Notes: generated from the sequence alone by a model not told the origin. A DNA stretch of 64,000 nucleotides from Bacteroidota bacterium (GCA_026391455.1 JAPLEH010000052.1:1-64000); one strand, 5' to 3'; numbered from the stretch's first letter, positions 46,841 through 56,212 are shown. Translations and numbers: made by a program.

Positions 46841-47320
46841 CTATCGCTTTACCGGATGCGTGATCGATTCGAGCAATGTTACGATCGCCTTCATATCCTG
46901 TCTGGAAAAACCGTCCTTTTCTGCAGAGAGAAATAGATCGCCCGGTTTTTTTCGAAAAAAATAGATCACTGGCTTTCTCGCTATTTTAGGCCAGCGATAT
47001 TGTTCGAGTTTGATCTTCAAATCATCAAATGAACGCTTATACTCCTTTATTCCTGATCCGGGTTTATATATCGTGAAAAATATATGTCCGGTGCCCGTGT
47101 CAATGGTTATTTGATTAATAAAGGAATGTTCATTGTAATAAAAAGCTCGCTGAATAAAAAAACAAATTAACAAAATCAGCATAGAGCCCAGCGATATCCG
47201 TAGCGGGGAGAAATGATAGAATATAAAGAGCAGCAGGGCATAAAAATAAACATACAGGAATAGTCGCCAAAGCGCATAGCCGGATGATTTGGGTCTTTTG
47301 GTGGTAAATGTATGTCGCAT
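46841..47320 (-). CDS. hypothetical membrane protein
   Basis: 159 residues from the ATG at 47320 (MRHTFTTKRPKSSG); a frame five codons longer begins at a TTG. Two adjacent membrane helices (about 20-37 and 42-60) precede a soluble basic domain of about 95 residues containing FFRKKPGDLFLS. Family not recognised. It lies upstream of the lipoprotein at 45424 in the same direction and downstream of the queA terminator. Confidence 0.6.
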   Translation of the reverse strand: MRHTFTTKRPKSSGYALWRLFLYVYFYALLLFIFYHFSPLRISLGSMLILLICFFIQRAFYYNEHSFINQITIDTGTGHIFFTIYKPGSGIKEYKRSFDDLKIKLEQYRWPKIARKPVIYFFRKKPGDLFLSAEKDGFSRQDMKAIVTLLESITHPVKR

Positions 47321-47341
47321 GGTACACTGTTTCAAACCTAC

Positions 47342-47369
47342 AAAAAAAGCCCCGCATTCGCAGGGCTTT
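47342..47369 (-). terminator. queA terminator
   Basis: On the minus strand AAAGCCC ... GGGCTTTTTTT: a 7-base stem extended by partial pairing across GCGAATGC, with a T-run; 20 bases after the queA stop. Confidence 0.85.
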
Positions 47370-47389
47370 AACAGGTTATTTTCGATTCA

Positions 47390-48439
47390 TCAAATGATCA
47401 GCAGCGCATCTCCATAACTGAAGAAACGGTACTTATCCTTGATGGCTTTTTTATAGGCTTCCATCGCCAGTTCGTACCCGGCAAATGCACAGGTCATGAT
47501 GAGCAGGCTGGTTTTGGGTAAATGGAAATTCGTTACCAGCGAATCCGCAATATTGAAATCATAGGGCGGATGAATGAACATATTCGTCCAGCCTTCGGAG
47601 GGTTTCAATAATTTTTGAGCGGTAAAGGAAGATTCCATACCCCGCATGGTAGTGGTGCCGATGGAGCAGATGCGATGGCCGTATTCTTTGGCACGGTTCA
47701 CGATCTTGCAGGCCGTTTCGTCTATGTTATAGTATTCAGCATCCATTTTATGTTTGCTGAGGTCTTCCACTTCAATGGGGCGGAAGGTGCCAAGCCCGGT
47801 ATGCAGGGTAATTTCAGCAAAGCGGATACCTTTAATTTCGAGTCGTTTGATCAGTTCACGGCTGAAGTGCAATCCCGCAGTAGGAGCAGCCACAGCGCCT
47901 TCATGTTTGGCATATACTGTCTGATAACGCTCTTTATCTTCTTCGTCGGGTTTGCGTTTGATGTATTTGGGGAGTGGTGTTTCACCAAGTTTTTCCAGTT
48001 GTGCGCGAAAATCTTCTTCGCTGCCTTCCCATAAGAAACGGATGGTTCGGCCACGGCTGGTGGTATTGTCAATAACCTCTGCTACCAGGTCTTCCTGATC
48101 GCCGAAGTATAATTTATTTCCTACACGTATCTTCCTTGCGGGATCAACGATCACATCCCAGAGGCGGTTGGGGCGGTTCAGTTCGCGAAGCAAAAACACT
48201 TCGATCTTGGCACCGGTTTTTTCCTTGCGGCCATACATACGGGCCGGAAATACTTTGGTGTTATTTACCACAAATACATCCTTGTCATCAAAATAATCCA
48301 GGATGTCGCGGAAATGTTTGTTTTCAATTTCACCGGTATGACGGTGAACCACCATCATACGCGCGTCTTCACGTCTTTTGGCGGGCGTTTGAGCAATCAG
48401 GTTTAGGGGCAGGTCGAATCGGAATTGTGATAACTTCAT
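47390..48439 (-). CDS. queA: S-adenosylmethionine:tRNA ribosyltransferase-isomerase
   Basis: 349 residues, standard length. QueA transfers the ribosyl part of S-adenosylmethionine to preQ1 in tRNA, forming epoxyqueuosine. Motifs: [23 protein letters not shown] at the start, [55 protein letters not shown] and [15 protein letters not shown]. No other queuosine gene is nearby. A candidate promoter lies 213 bases upstream, giving a long leader with strong pairing potential (48514-48629). Confidence 0.97.
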   Translation of the reverse strand: MKLSQFRFDLPLNLIAQTPAKRREDARMMVVHRHTGEIENKHFRDILDYFDDKDVFVVNNTKVFPARMYGRKEKTGAKIEVFLLRELNRPNRLWDVIVDPARKIRVGNKLYFGDQEDLVAEVIDNTTSRGRTIRFLWEGSEEDFRAQLEKLGETPLPKYIKRKPDEEDKERYQTVYAKHEGAVAAPTAGLHFSRELIKRLEIKGIRFAEITLHTGLGTFRPIEVEDLSKHKMDAEYYNIDETACKIVNRAKEYGHRICSIGTTTMRGMESSFTAQKLLKPSEGWTNMFIHPPYDFNIADSLVTNFHLPKTSLLIMTCAFAGYELAMEAYKKAIKDKYRFFSYGDALLII

Positions 48440-48513
48440 GCGTATTAGGGTTTTTATTAACCGGCGTACAGTTATTGGTTGTTCGTTACTTTTTCGCCGT
48501 ATAATGGCTTAAT

Positions 48514-48629
48514 GACGCAAACCGGGAAGGAAGATCCGGGGAGGTGAGCTTTCCGCTAATCAATCATACAGGTATAATAGGCCTGCAGCTTTAGCGGATC
48601 AATCCGGCCTTACGGCGCCGGGTTTGGTC
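48514..48629 (-). ncRNA. candidate structured RNA / queA leader
   Basis: Three nested pairings form a junction. Outer helix: 48514-48523 with 48621-48629 (GAC and CAAACC pair with GGTTTG and GTC, one base bulged). Helix 2: 48553-48559 with 48591-48597 (CCGCTAA/TTAGCGG), with an inner stem at 48567-48572/48582-48587 that gains a G.U pair only on the minus strand. Helix 3: around 48604-48608 with 48617-48621 (CCGGC/GCCGG, one base shared with the outer helix). The strand is inferred from that G.U pair and from the TACCTTTG box upstream. It does not match a riboswitch class that was recognised. Confidence 0.45.
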
Positions 48630-48652
48630 AAAAAGACTGCTTTTAAAGCGGG

Positions 48653-48660
48653 CAAAGGTA
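48653..48660 (-). promoter_or_regulatory. candidate -7 box TACCTTTG upstream of queA
   Basis: Minus-strand TACCTTTG, identical to the boxes before rpsT and mnmA, but 213 bases from the start codon, implying a leader of about 200 bases. Confidence 0.45.
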
Positions 48661-48821
48661 CGTTTTTTCAGGCGAATTACCGTGTTTGTTTTACACATTC
48701 TGTTCCCGGCAGTCCCAAAGCTGCCAAATCATTGGTTTTCAAAAAACTTTATGCTTTTTATAGCATGCCTGCATCTTACATTTGTTTACAACTTCACTTT
48801 TTAATTGTACTACCCATCTTT

Positions 48822-51800
48822 ATGAAACGACCCCTTTTTTTGATACTGCTCCTGGCAGTAACAGGATCCCTCTTTGCTCAGCCTGATATCAAAAACCGCA
48901 AATATCCCAGCCTGCTCTGGGAAATTACCGGACCAGGTATGAAGAAGCCTTCCTATCTCATTGGTACCATGCATGTGAGCAGTAAACTCGCGTTCAATCT
49001 GCCCGATTCCTTCTATATAGCCCTGCGCAGCGCACAAATGGTGGCACTGGAAACAAACCCGGAGACCTGGCAGGATGATATGAGCAAATATGATATGGGC
49101 ACCGGGAGACTGACCTATGGATACAGTAGTTATATTTCATCACCCGACGAATACTTCACGCTCAATACCCTGAAATTTTATAAGTATGACAGCAAAATAG
49201 AGCGTTCCCTGTACAGTAGCCCCTCTACAATCAATAACCTGTTGTATCGTTCCTATGGCAATGAATCCAGCGACTTCGAAGAAGATACCTACCTCGATAT
49301 GTATATCTACCAGTGCGGTAAAAAATGGGGTAAACGGGTGGCCGGTGTGGAAGATTATGGCGAAAGTATGAAGCTGATGGCCGAAGCTTATAAGGATGCT
49401 GCAAAAGATAAAGAACGCAAAGAGCGAAGCTATGGTGATCAGGATGAAGATTATTCAGCCGATAAACTCCAGGAGGCCTATCGCAGCGGTAACCTCGACC
49501 TGCTCGATACCATCAACCGCTACAACAGCGTGTCTAAATCCTTTGATGAAAAATTTTTATACCGCCGCAATGAAATACAAGCCGAATCGATCGATTCCAT
49601 TTTGCGTTCAGGTACCAGTCTTTTTGTGGGAGTGGGAGCGGCACACCTGCCGGGCGAGCGCGGAGTAATCGAAATACTCCGTAAAAGCGGATATAAATTA
49701 CGTCCGGTAAAAATGGGTGAACGTGCCAGCAAAGAAAAAGATATGGTGGACCGGCTCCGGGTACCCGTCAATTTCCATACGGAAACTGCAAGCGACGGTT
49801 TTTATAAAGTCGATATACCCGGTAAGTTTTACAAATTTGGAGAAGATGCGGCACTCGAACAGGTGCAATATGCAGACATGGCCAATGGCAGCTACTATAT
49901 GGTGACCCGCATCATGACCAATGCCTGGCTGTGGAATCACCATACCGATCAGGTATTGAAGAAAGTGGACAGCCTGCTGTATGAAAATATTCCCGGAAAG
50001 ATCGTGTCCCGCAACAATATCACTAAAAACGGTTACAAAGGCATTGACCTTACCAACCGAACCCGCCGGGGTGATTTGCAGCGGTACCAGATATTCGTCA
50101 CTCCTTTTGAAATACTGGTTTTCAAAATGAGCGGCACCGGTGATTATGTGAAAGAAGGAACCGAAGCCGCTAAATTCTTTGGAAGCATTCAACTAAAAGA
50201 GTATAAAAATCCGATTGAACCATCGGCTACGGTAAAAAAATACAGTCCTCCCTATGGCGGTTTTAGTATTGACATGCCTCATGAACCTTATGTGGGCAAT
50301 GATGGAAGCTGGATTTTTGATGCAACCGACAAAGCTGGTACCGGTTTTTTCCGGGTGATCCGCACCGATATTCATAATTATAATTTTACAGAAGAAGATA
50401 CATTCGACCTGGCACTGATGGATGAAAGCTTTCGTGCTTCTGAATTCATAGATACGATCCTCAGTCGTAAACAATTCAGTTGGAAAGGATATCCTGCGCT
50501 GGATTGCCAGTACCGCGATAAAGATGGCCAGCTTTTTTGGACCCGCTTTATCATCCAGGGACCTCATTATTTTACACTCGTAGCACATGGCAAACAGGAA
50601 TCACCCGATATGGCCCGTTTCTTTCAGTCGTTTGAACTGAAGCCGTACAACTATAAGTTATCGAAGCAGCAGGTGGATACTGCACTTTTCTATTCGGTAA
50701 AAACACCGGTTTTTCCGGAGGATAAAAAAATAAAGCTGGATATACCCCGCTATAATTATTTCGGTAACGACGAAGATGACGATGCTGATGATGGTCAATT
50801 GCTGGACGGCGCTTACCGCAGCAAGATCATAGCAAATGATACCACCGGTGAAAAAATATTTGTGACCTTCTCCAAAACGGGCCGTTATTATTACAATAGC
50901 GACAGCTCCTATCTTTCCGGTAATCGTCCCGTTTATTATATGGGCGATTCCACCTGGATCGTGAAACTCCGCAAGAAAACGCTGACACCCGACGGATTAC
51001 GAATCGGAGAGATCATCATTACCGATACCGGCAGCAGCCGTACGATCTGGAGCAAGAATTTTTATAAAAATGGAGTTGGCTTTACTCTCACTACACAATC
51101 AGATACCGTTACCGGCCCCAGCCAGTTTGTAAAGGATTTTTATGAGAGCTTTACGCCCGCCGATACATTGAAAGGATTGAGTCCCTATGTAAAAAAATCG
51201 CACCTGTTCTTTGATGATTTCCTTAGTGCCGACAGTAGCGTACATAAACGGGCTGTGCGCAGCATCAGTGACGTGAAGCTCGATTCGAACGATCTTCCAC
51301 AATTGAAAAAACTGATTGGCAGCATCAACTGGAAAGAAAAAAATTATCTCCATATAAAGGAGTCGCTCATCAATAAGCTGGGCAATATGCGCACTCCTGC
51401 AGCGGTCGCTTACCTCAAAGACCTGTATATGTCCCTGGATGATACCATCCAATTACAGTATGCTGCATTAGAAGCATTGCTCCAGCATAAAAATACGGTT
51501 GCCTACCAGGCTTTCCGGGATATCATTAATAACGAACCCCCGGTGCTTGATTTTGGAAGAACGGGAATACCCCTCGGTTTACGGCGCACGATCATTACTG
51601 ATGATGCAGATTTTAAAATGGATGATGGAAAATTCCTGGATGAACTTTCCGATTCATTGCAGCTTACGAAAACGATTCTGCCGGACCTTCTTCCCTTGCT
51701 GAACCTGGAAGATTATAAATCATCTATCATGGGCTTACTGGGAAGTATGGTAGACAGTAATCTGTTGAGCCCCCGTGACTATGAAATCTATCAGTCCAAA

Positions 51801-52649
51801 TTCCTCATTGAGGCCAAGCAGGAATTGAAAAAGCAGTCCATCGCGGAAAAGAAAAAAGCTATTGAAGCGGCTGAAGAAAGTAAAAAGGAAACAAAACTGC
51901 CTTCCATCTATAACTTACCGGATGATGAAGACAATGGCAATGATGACCTGAGCCTTTATGCCACCCTGCTGATGCCATTCTGGGAAACCAATGCTGCCGT
52001 ACCACCCCTGATCGGACAAATGCTGAAATCGAATGATAAGCGTTTGAAGTATAATACGCTTATTTTACTCATCGATAAAAAGAAACCCTATCCCGATTCT
52101 CTGCTGCGGTACTTTGCATCGCTGGATGAATACCGGTACGATCTGTATGCAGACCTTCGCAAGCGAAAACAAATGAAGCTGTTCCCTGATCAATACAACA
52201 CACATATTGAAATGGCCAGGAGTTTCCTGATTTATAGCAAATCCTACGACAAGCCCGATTCTTTGTTATTTGTGGATCGCCTGCCGGCTTCTTATAAAAA
52301 TAAGAATGGGTTTATTTACTTTTTCAAATACAAGGAAAAGAAAGATGACCTTAGTTGGAAACTGGCTACTGTGGGATTAGTACCGGAGAACCCGAAGGAA
52401 TTCAGATTTGAGGACAGTATCCCGGTTGTGAATCAGCGGTTTCGGTTTTCTTACCTGCAGGATGAGGCAGTGCTGAGTCGTTTCGATTTTACTTCATATA
52501 CGGACACGAAAATCAAGGATACTGACTCCATACAACAACTCATGCAGAAAGAACTGAAGAAGTTATTGTTTTCCCGTCGTAAGAGTGCAGAGAAGTTTTA
52601 TACTGAGTCGTATGACCGTTCCGAAATGATACAGGGGTATGTAGAATAA
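48822..52649 (+). CDS. giant TraB/GumN-family protein
   Basis: 1275 residues from the ATG at 48822, which gives a signal peptide (MKRPLFLILLLAVTGSLFAQ); an upstream frame to 48624 has no such signal. Residues about 25-310 form a TraB/GumN domain: SLLWEITGPGMKKPSYLIGTMHVSS, VALETNPETW and the metal-site-like SLFVGVGAAHLPGERGV. TraB proteins are proposed metalloprotease-like (TIKI) enzymes. The remaining 950 residues are not recognised; the part around 850-1150 is helical and HEAT-like in feel, and an acidic patch (DEDDDADDGQ) lies near 645. The family is usually 290-400 residues, so this is a large extension. Tail-to-tail with the ABC gene, 22 bases apart. Confidence 0.85.
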   Translation: MKRPLFLILLLAVTGSLFAQPDIKNRKYPSLLWEITGPGMKKPSYLIGTMHVSSKLAFNLPDSFYIALRSAQMVALETNPETWQDDMSKYDMGTGRLTYGYSSYISSPDEYFTLNTLKFYKYDSKIERSLYSSPSTINNLLYRSYGNESSDFEEDTYLDMYIYQCGKKWGKRVAGVEDYGESMKLMAEAYKDAAKDKERKERSYGDQDEDYSADKLQEAYRSGNLDLLDTINRYNSVSKSFDEKFLYRRNEIQAESIDSILRSGTSLFVGVGAAHLPGERGVIEILRKSGYKLRPVKMGERASKEKDMVDRLRVPVNFHTETASDGFYKVDIPGKFYKFGEDAALEQVQYADMANGSYYMVTRIMTNAWLWNHHTDQVLKKVDSLLYENIPGKIVSRNNITKNGYKGIDLTNRTRRGDLQRYQIFVTPFEILVFKMSGTGDYVKEGTEAAKFFGSIQLKEYKNPIEPSATVKKYSPPYGGFSIDMPHEPYVGNDGSWIFDATDKAGTGFFRVIRTDIHNYNFTEEDTFDLALMDESFRASEFIDTILSRKQFSWKGYPALDCQYRDKDGQLFWTRFIIQGPHYFTLVAHGKQESPDMARFFQSFELKPYNYKLSKQQVDTALFYSVKTPVFPEDKKIKLDIPRYNYFGNDEDDDADDGQLLDGAYRSKIIANDTTGEKIFVTFSKTGRYYYNSDSSYLSGNRPVYYMGDSTWIVKLRKKTLTPDGLRIGEIIITDTGSSRTIWSKNFYKNGVGFTLTTQSDTVTGPSQFVKDFYESFTPADTLKGLSPYVKKSHLFFDDFLSADSSVHKRAVRSISDVKLDSNDLPQLKKLIGSINWKEKNYLHIKESLINKLGNMRTPAAVAYLKDLYMSLDDTIQLQYAALEALLQHKNTVAYQAFRDIINNEPPVLDFGRTGIPLGLRRTIITDDADFKMDDGKFLDELSDSLQLTKTILPDLLPLLNLEDYKSSIMGLLGSMVDSNLLSPRDYEIYQSKFLIEAKQELKKQSIAEKKKAIEAAEESKKETKLPSIYNLPDDEDNGNDDLSLYATLLMPFWETNAAVPPLIGQMLKSNDKRLKYNTLILLIDKKKPYPDSLLRYFASLDEYRYDLYADLRKRKQMKLFPDQYNTHIEMARSFLIYSKSYDKPDSLLFVDRLPASYKNKNGFIYFFKYKEKKDDLSWKLATVGLVPENPKEFRFEDSIPVVNQRFRFSYLQDEAVLSRFDFTSYTDTKIKDTDSIQQLMQKELKKLLFSRRKSAEKFYTESYDRSEMIQGYVE

Positions 52650-52671
52650 TGCAGTGAATACATCTGGACAT

Positions 52672-54393
52672 TTATGATCCGGATGAAAAAATCCCTTTCG
52701 GTACAGATGCAATAAGGTTTTGCGTGTATTCCATTTGCGGATGGAAGTAAATATCGTCTGCCATACCGCTTTCCACGATCCGGCCTTTATGCATAACCAT
52801 AATGCGGTCGCTGATATAACGGACCACCGACAGATCATGTGAAATAAAGATCACGGTGAAGCCCATTTCTTTTTTCAGATCATTCAGGAGGTTGAGCACC
52901 TGGGCCTGTACACTCACGTCGAGTGCTGATACCGATTCATCGCATACCACAAAGGATGGATTAAGCGCCAGTGCTCTGGCAATAACGATACGCTGCCGTT
53001 GGCCGCCGCTGAATTCATGGGGGTAGCGGGTAAAATGTTCTGCTTTGAGGTCTACTTTTTCCAACAGCTCCACCGCTTTATCTTTCCGTTGTGTGTTATT
53101 ACTGTGCAGCCGGTGAACTTTCATCGGCTCCGTAATGGCATTGCCGATTGTGAGCCGCGGGTTGAGCGATGAATAGGGATCCTGGAATACGATCTGTATC
53201 TCTTTCCGCAGGTCGCGGAGTTCTTCTCTTTTTTTGTTTGCCAGATCGATTCCGTTATAAATGATCTTACCGGAAGCGGGTTCCACCAACCGCAACAATG
53301 TTCTGCCCAGCGTGGTTTTGCCACAGCCGCTTTCGCCTACAAGTCCCAACGTTTCGCCCTTATACACGTCAAAACTTACATTATCTACCGCCTGGGTAAA
53401 GCTCAGTGGTTTGCCCCAGAACGATTTTTTTGCAGGAAAGCGGACGGATATGTTTTCTGCCCGCAATAGTACCGGGGGGTGCTCAGTTTTTTGAACAGGA
53501 TGATCAATTATTTGCGTAACAACTTGTGTTTGAGCAGGAGTTTTTTCATTCATAAAATCGCTCACCACCGGCAATCGTTCACCTCTCGGATGGTTGACCG
53601 GCCGGCAGGCCAGCAACGCTTTTGTATAGGGATGTTTGGGATGAAGGAATAATTCACGGATCGGATTTTGTTCCACAATTTCACCCTTGTACATCACCAA
53701 TGCCCGGTCGGCAATTTCTGCCACCACACCCAGGTCATGTGTAATGAAAATCACCCCCATGCCGGATTGTTGCTGCAGTTCTCTGATCAGCAGCAGGATG
53801 GTTTTTTGTACCGTAACATCCAGTGCGGTAGTAGGTTCATCACAGATGAGTAAGGCGGGTTCACAGCACATGGCCATGGCGATCATGACCCGTTGTTTTT
53901 GTCCGCCACTCAATTGATGCGGATAACGGTTAAAAACGCCTTCGGGATCCGGCAGTTTTACTTTTTCAAACCAGGCTATTGTTTTTTCTTTCGCCTCTTT
54001 TTTACTGATCTTTTTATGTTGCAGCAAGGCTTCCATCACTTGTTGTCCGCAGGTGAGTACGGGGTTAAGTGAAGTCATGGGTTCCTGAAAGATCATAGCA
54101 GCCTGGTTGCCGCGTATTATTTGCAGTTCATTTTTATCTTTTTGTAGAATATCTGCAACAGCTTCACCATCTGGCGAAAAAAGAATTTGTCCTGATACAT
54201 AACGGGCAGGAGGAGCAGGCAGGAGACGGAGGATGGACAGGGAGGTAACAGACTTGCCGGAACCCGACTCACCCACCAATGCCACCACTTCTCCTTTTTG
54301 TACCGTAAAGGATATGTTTTTTAATGCCGTAATGGTACCCGACTCGGAACTGAATTCAAGGGAAAGGTTTTTTATTTCGAGGAGGGGGTACAT
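52672..54393 (-). CDS. fused dual ABC transporter ATPase (peptide/nickel DppD-DppF type)
   Basis: 573 residues with two complete ATPase domains. First: Walker A GESGSGKS near 41-48, signature LSGGQKQR, Walker B LLICDEPTTALD, switch His in FITHDLG. Second, from about residue 310: GESGCGKT, FSGGQRQR, FVVCDESVSALD, FISHDLS. Both halves carry the C-terminal extension typical of oligopeptide/dipeptide importers (FLHPKHPYTKALL; FHPQMEYTQNLI). It energises a peptide-type importer, but no permease or binding-protein gene is near, so its partners are elsewhere. Five bases downstream of the small gene at 54399. Confidence 0.94.
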   Translation of the reverse strand: MYPLLEIKNLSLEFSSESGTITALKNISFTVQKGEVVALVGESGSGKSVTSLSILRLLPAPPARYVSGQILFSPDGEAVADILQKDKNELQIIRGNQAAMIFQEPMTSLNPVLTCGQQVMEALLQHKKISKKEAKEKTIAWFEKVKLPDPEGVFNRYPHQLSGGQKQRVMIAMAMCCEPALLICDEPTTALDVTVQKTILLLIRELQQQSGMGVIFITHDLGVVAEIADRALVMYKGEIVEQNPIRELFLHPKHPYTKALLACRPVNHPRGERLPVVSDFMNEKTPAQTQVVTQIIDHPVQKTEHPPVLLRAENISVRFPAKKSFWGKPLSFTQAVDNVSFDVYKGETLGLVGESGCGKTTLGRTLLRLVEPASGKIIYNGIDLANKKREELRDLRKEIQIVFQDPYSSLNPRLTIGNAITEPMKVHRLHSNNTQRKDKAVELLEKVDLKAEHFTRYPHEFSGGQRQRIVIARALALNPSFVVCDESVSALDVSVQAQVLNLLNDLKKEMGFTVIFISHDLSVVRYISDRIMVMHKGRIVESGMADDIYFHPQMEYTQNLIASVPKGIFSSGS

Positions 54394-54398
54394 GGTGA

Positions 54399-54779
54399 TT
54401 AACGTAATACATCTGTTACAATAATGCGCAACGACTTTCCCGGAGTGGGATAAAACGCTTCACATTGTGTGCAGGGTTTCGGATAGGTGCTGGTATCAAT
54501 ATTGAAATAAAATTCATCGCCCACATGAATGTCTTTTGGAAACCCACAGGGATCATCCAATGTGAAGGCCTTTTTATAGGTTTTGCCGGTTTGCTCATCG
54601 GTCCACTCTGCATCTGTTTTGGATGTATCTATGTTTCCTTCCAGCACACTCACCGTATAATGCATACAAACGCCGGCTATTTCCAGGCGGCCTTTGTATG
54701 CACCTTTTGCTTTCGGTTTGCAAACGGATGCAGAAAGCAGGAACGCGGAAGCGATGGAAACCAGAATGACTCGCAGCAT
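54399..54779 (-). CDS. small exported protein
   Basis: 126 residues, not recognised. An N-terminal hydrophobic segment (LRVILVSIASAFLLSASVC) could be a signal peptide or lipobox-type signal (SASVC, Cys near 20). The mature part has five further Cys residues, including PCTQCEAF, and may be disulfide-linked or metal-binding. It lies between AMP nucleosidase and the ABC ATPase with gaps of 9 and 5 bases, so the three genes likely share a transcript. Confidence 0.72.
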   Translation of the reverse strand: MLRVILVSIASAFLLSASVCKPKAKGAYKGRLEIAGVCMHYTVSVLEGNIDTSKTDAEWTDEQTGKTYKKAFTLDDPCGFPKDIHVGDEFYFNIDTSTYPKPCTQCEAFYPTPGKSLRIIVTDVLR

Positions 54780-54788
54780 ACGGTCTGT

Positions 54789-55559
54789 TTAAAACTTAAG
54801 ATGTCGTACGGTAAGGCCGTCGTTCATCAGTTGTTTGAGTGAATCGACTCCGATCTTCAGGTGATTTTCCACAAAGGAGGTGGTTACTTTCTTATCGCTC
54901 TCTTCTGTTTTTACACCTTCCGGTATCATCGGTTGATCGCTTACCAGCAAGAGGGCTCCGGTGGGTATTTTATTATAAAATCCTACTGTAAAGATGGTAG
55001 CAGTTTCCATATCAATGGCATAGGCACGTACTTTTTGCAGGTATTCTTTGAATGGTTCATCATGCTCCCACACGCGTCGGTTGGTGGTGTATACGGTACC
55101 GGTCCAATAATCTACTCCATAATCGCGAATGGTGGTGGAGACTGCTTTTTGCAAGGCGAATGCCGGGAGTGCGGGCACTTCGGCGGGGAAATAATCATTG
55201 GATGTACCTTCTCCGCGAATGGCGGCGATGGGCAGGATGAGATCTCCGATTTTATTACGTCTTTTGAGGCCGCCGCATTTGCCAAGGAATAAAACAGCTT
55301 TGGGGTTGATGGCGGAGAGCAGGTCCATAACGGTAGCAGCAGTAGGGCTGCCCATGCCAAAATTGATGATACTGATATTGCCGGCAGTGGCACATTGCAT
55401 GGGTTTGCCTTCACCGATCACTTCCGCGGAGTTCCATTCGGCAAAAAGGGTAACATAATTACTAAAATTGGTCAGTAAAATATATTCACCAAAGTTTTCC
55501 AATTTTTCCCCGGTATAGCGGGGAAGCCAGTTCTGTACAATTTCTTCTTTTGTCTTCAT
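54789..55559 (-). CDS. amn: AMP nucleosidase
   Basis: 256 residues from the ATG at 55559 (MKTKEEIVQNW); a TTG six codons upstream is unlikely. Member of the phosphorylase/nucleosidase superfamily: GMGSPTAATVMDLLSAINPKAVLFLGKCGGLKRRNKIGD, GEGTSNDYFPAEVPALP, the AIDMETATIFT motif with the purine-site Glu, and LLLVSDQPMIPEG with the catalytic Asp. It splits AMP into adenine and ribose 5-phosphate. The short Bacteroidota form lacks the N-terminal regulatory domain of E. coli Amn. Confidence 0.93.
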   Translation of the reverse strand: MKTKEEIVQNWLPRYTGEKLENFGEYILLTNFSNYVTLFAEWNSAEVIGEGKPMQCATAGNISIINFGMGSPTAATVMDLLSAINPKAVLFLGKCGGLKRRNKIGDLILPIAAIRGEGTSNDYFPAEVPALPAFALQKAVSTTIRDYGVDYWTGTVYTTNRRVWEHDEPFKEYLQKVRAYAIDMETATIFTVGFYNKIPTGALLLVSDQPMIPEGVKTEESDKKVTTSFVENHLKIGVDSLKQLMNDGLTVRHLKF

Positions 55560-55759
55560 ACTGGCGAATTTAATCAATTTCAGAGGATAAATAAAATTGC
55601 TCGAAGAGGGATCCGGTGAGGCGTTTGCAATGGCGCTTCGTAATGAAATAGATGTTCAGACAGGTTGTATACCACAGCGCTTTACTAGCAATAGGTACCG
55701 GTTCAAAAACGATGCATTTCTTTTGGAGGTATTTACCGGTTAAACTTCGTAGGGAGTAT

Positions 55760-55767
55760 TATATTTG
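55760..55767 (+). promoter_or_regulatory. candidate -7 box TATATTTG four bases before a start codon
   Basis: Full match to TAnnTTTG, ending four bases before the ATG at 55772, exactly as at 35613-35620. Confidence 0.4.
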
Positions 55768-55771
55768 AAGC

Positions 55772-56212
55772 ATGATCCCTGTCACTTATCCGGCTCCGTC
55801 ATTTAAGATAGAGAAGCGGGAAGGCGTTGAATGTATTTTCGACACCTTCCGGAAAAAATGGATCGTGCTCACCCCGGAAGAATGGGTGCGGCAAAATTTT
55901 TTACAATATCTCTTACAATCACTTCACTATCCCGCTTCGCTGATTGCTGTTGAAAAAGAAATTCGGCTTGGCGAGCTCAAAAAACGATTTGATATATTGG
56001 TCTATGACCGCGATCATGCACCCTGGTTGATCGTGGAATGCAAGTCGATGGATGTACAATTGTCGGAATCAGTATTGCAACAGGCATTGCGCTATTCGAT
56101 CAGTGTGCCGGCTTCATATATTGTTATCACCAATGGGAGTCATTGTATGGCCTGGCACCGTCATGAGGGGGAATTGAAGCCCATTAATGAGTTACCCTTA
56201 TTCACTGAATAG
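55772..56212 (+). CDS. HsdR_N-type PD-(D/E)xK nuclease-fold protein
   Basis: 146 residues, a stand-alone version of the N-terminal nuclease domain of type I restriction R subunits (HSDR_N_2 type). The core reads FDILVYDRDHAPWLIVECKS with D74, E89 and K91 in the D-x(n)-E-x-K arrangement, plus an upstream Glu (E61) and QQALRY. There is no helicase, methylase or specificity gene in the window, so it is not part of a type I system here. Such single-domain proteins are widespread in Bacteroidota; the role may be in DNA repair or housekeeping (inference). Confidence 0.88.
   Translation: MIPVTYPAPSFKIEKREGVECIFDTFRKKWIVLTPEEWVRQNFLQYLLQSLHYPASLIAVEKEIRLGELKKRFDILVYDRDHAPWLIVECKSMDVQLSESVLQQALRYSISVPASYIVITNGSHCMAWHRHEGELKPINELPLFTE

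Larger units (their letters stand above)
48440..48821. other. 382-base intergenic region between queA and the TraB-family gene
   Basis: The only long non-coding stretch in the window. It holds the structured segment at 48514-48629, a minus-strand TACCTTTG box at 48653-48660 and a plus-strand TATAAT at 48500-48505. The part from 48661 to 48821 shows no clear feature apart from a low-complexity T-rich stretch before the TraB start. Confidence 0.6.

Noticed and set aside
48440-48660. SAM, preQ1, cobalamin or c-di-GMP riboswitch, or SRP RNA
   Set aside because: Parts of the sequence (GACGCAAACC, GGGAAGGAAG, GAGGTGAGC) recall bits of these RNAs, but their defining conserved cores are absent in the needed order; left as an unassigned structured segment.
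48624-48821. 66-residue N-terminal extension of the TraB/GumN protein
   Set aside because: It precedes a good signal peptide and overlaps the promoter/leader region of queA.
52672-54393. Complete peptide ABC transporter operon
   Set aside because: Only the fused ATPase is present; adjacent genes are a small exported protein and AMP nucleosidase, with no permease or binding protein.
55772-56212. Type I restriction-modification system
   Set aside because: Only the N-terminal nuclease-like domain is present; no helicase, HsdM or HsdS in the window.
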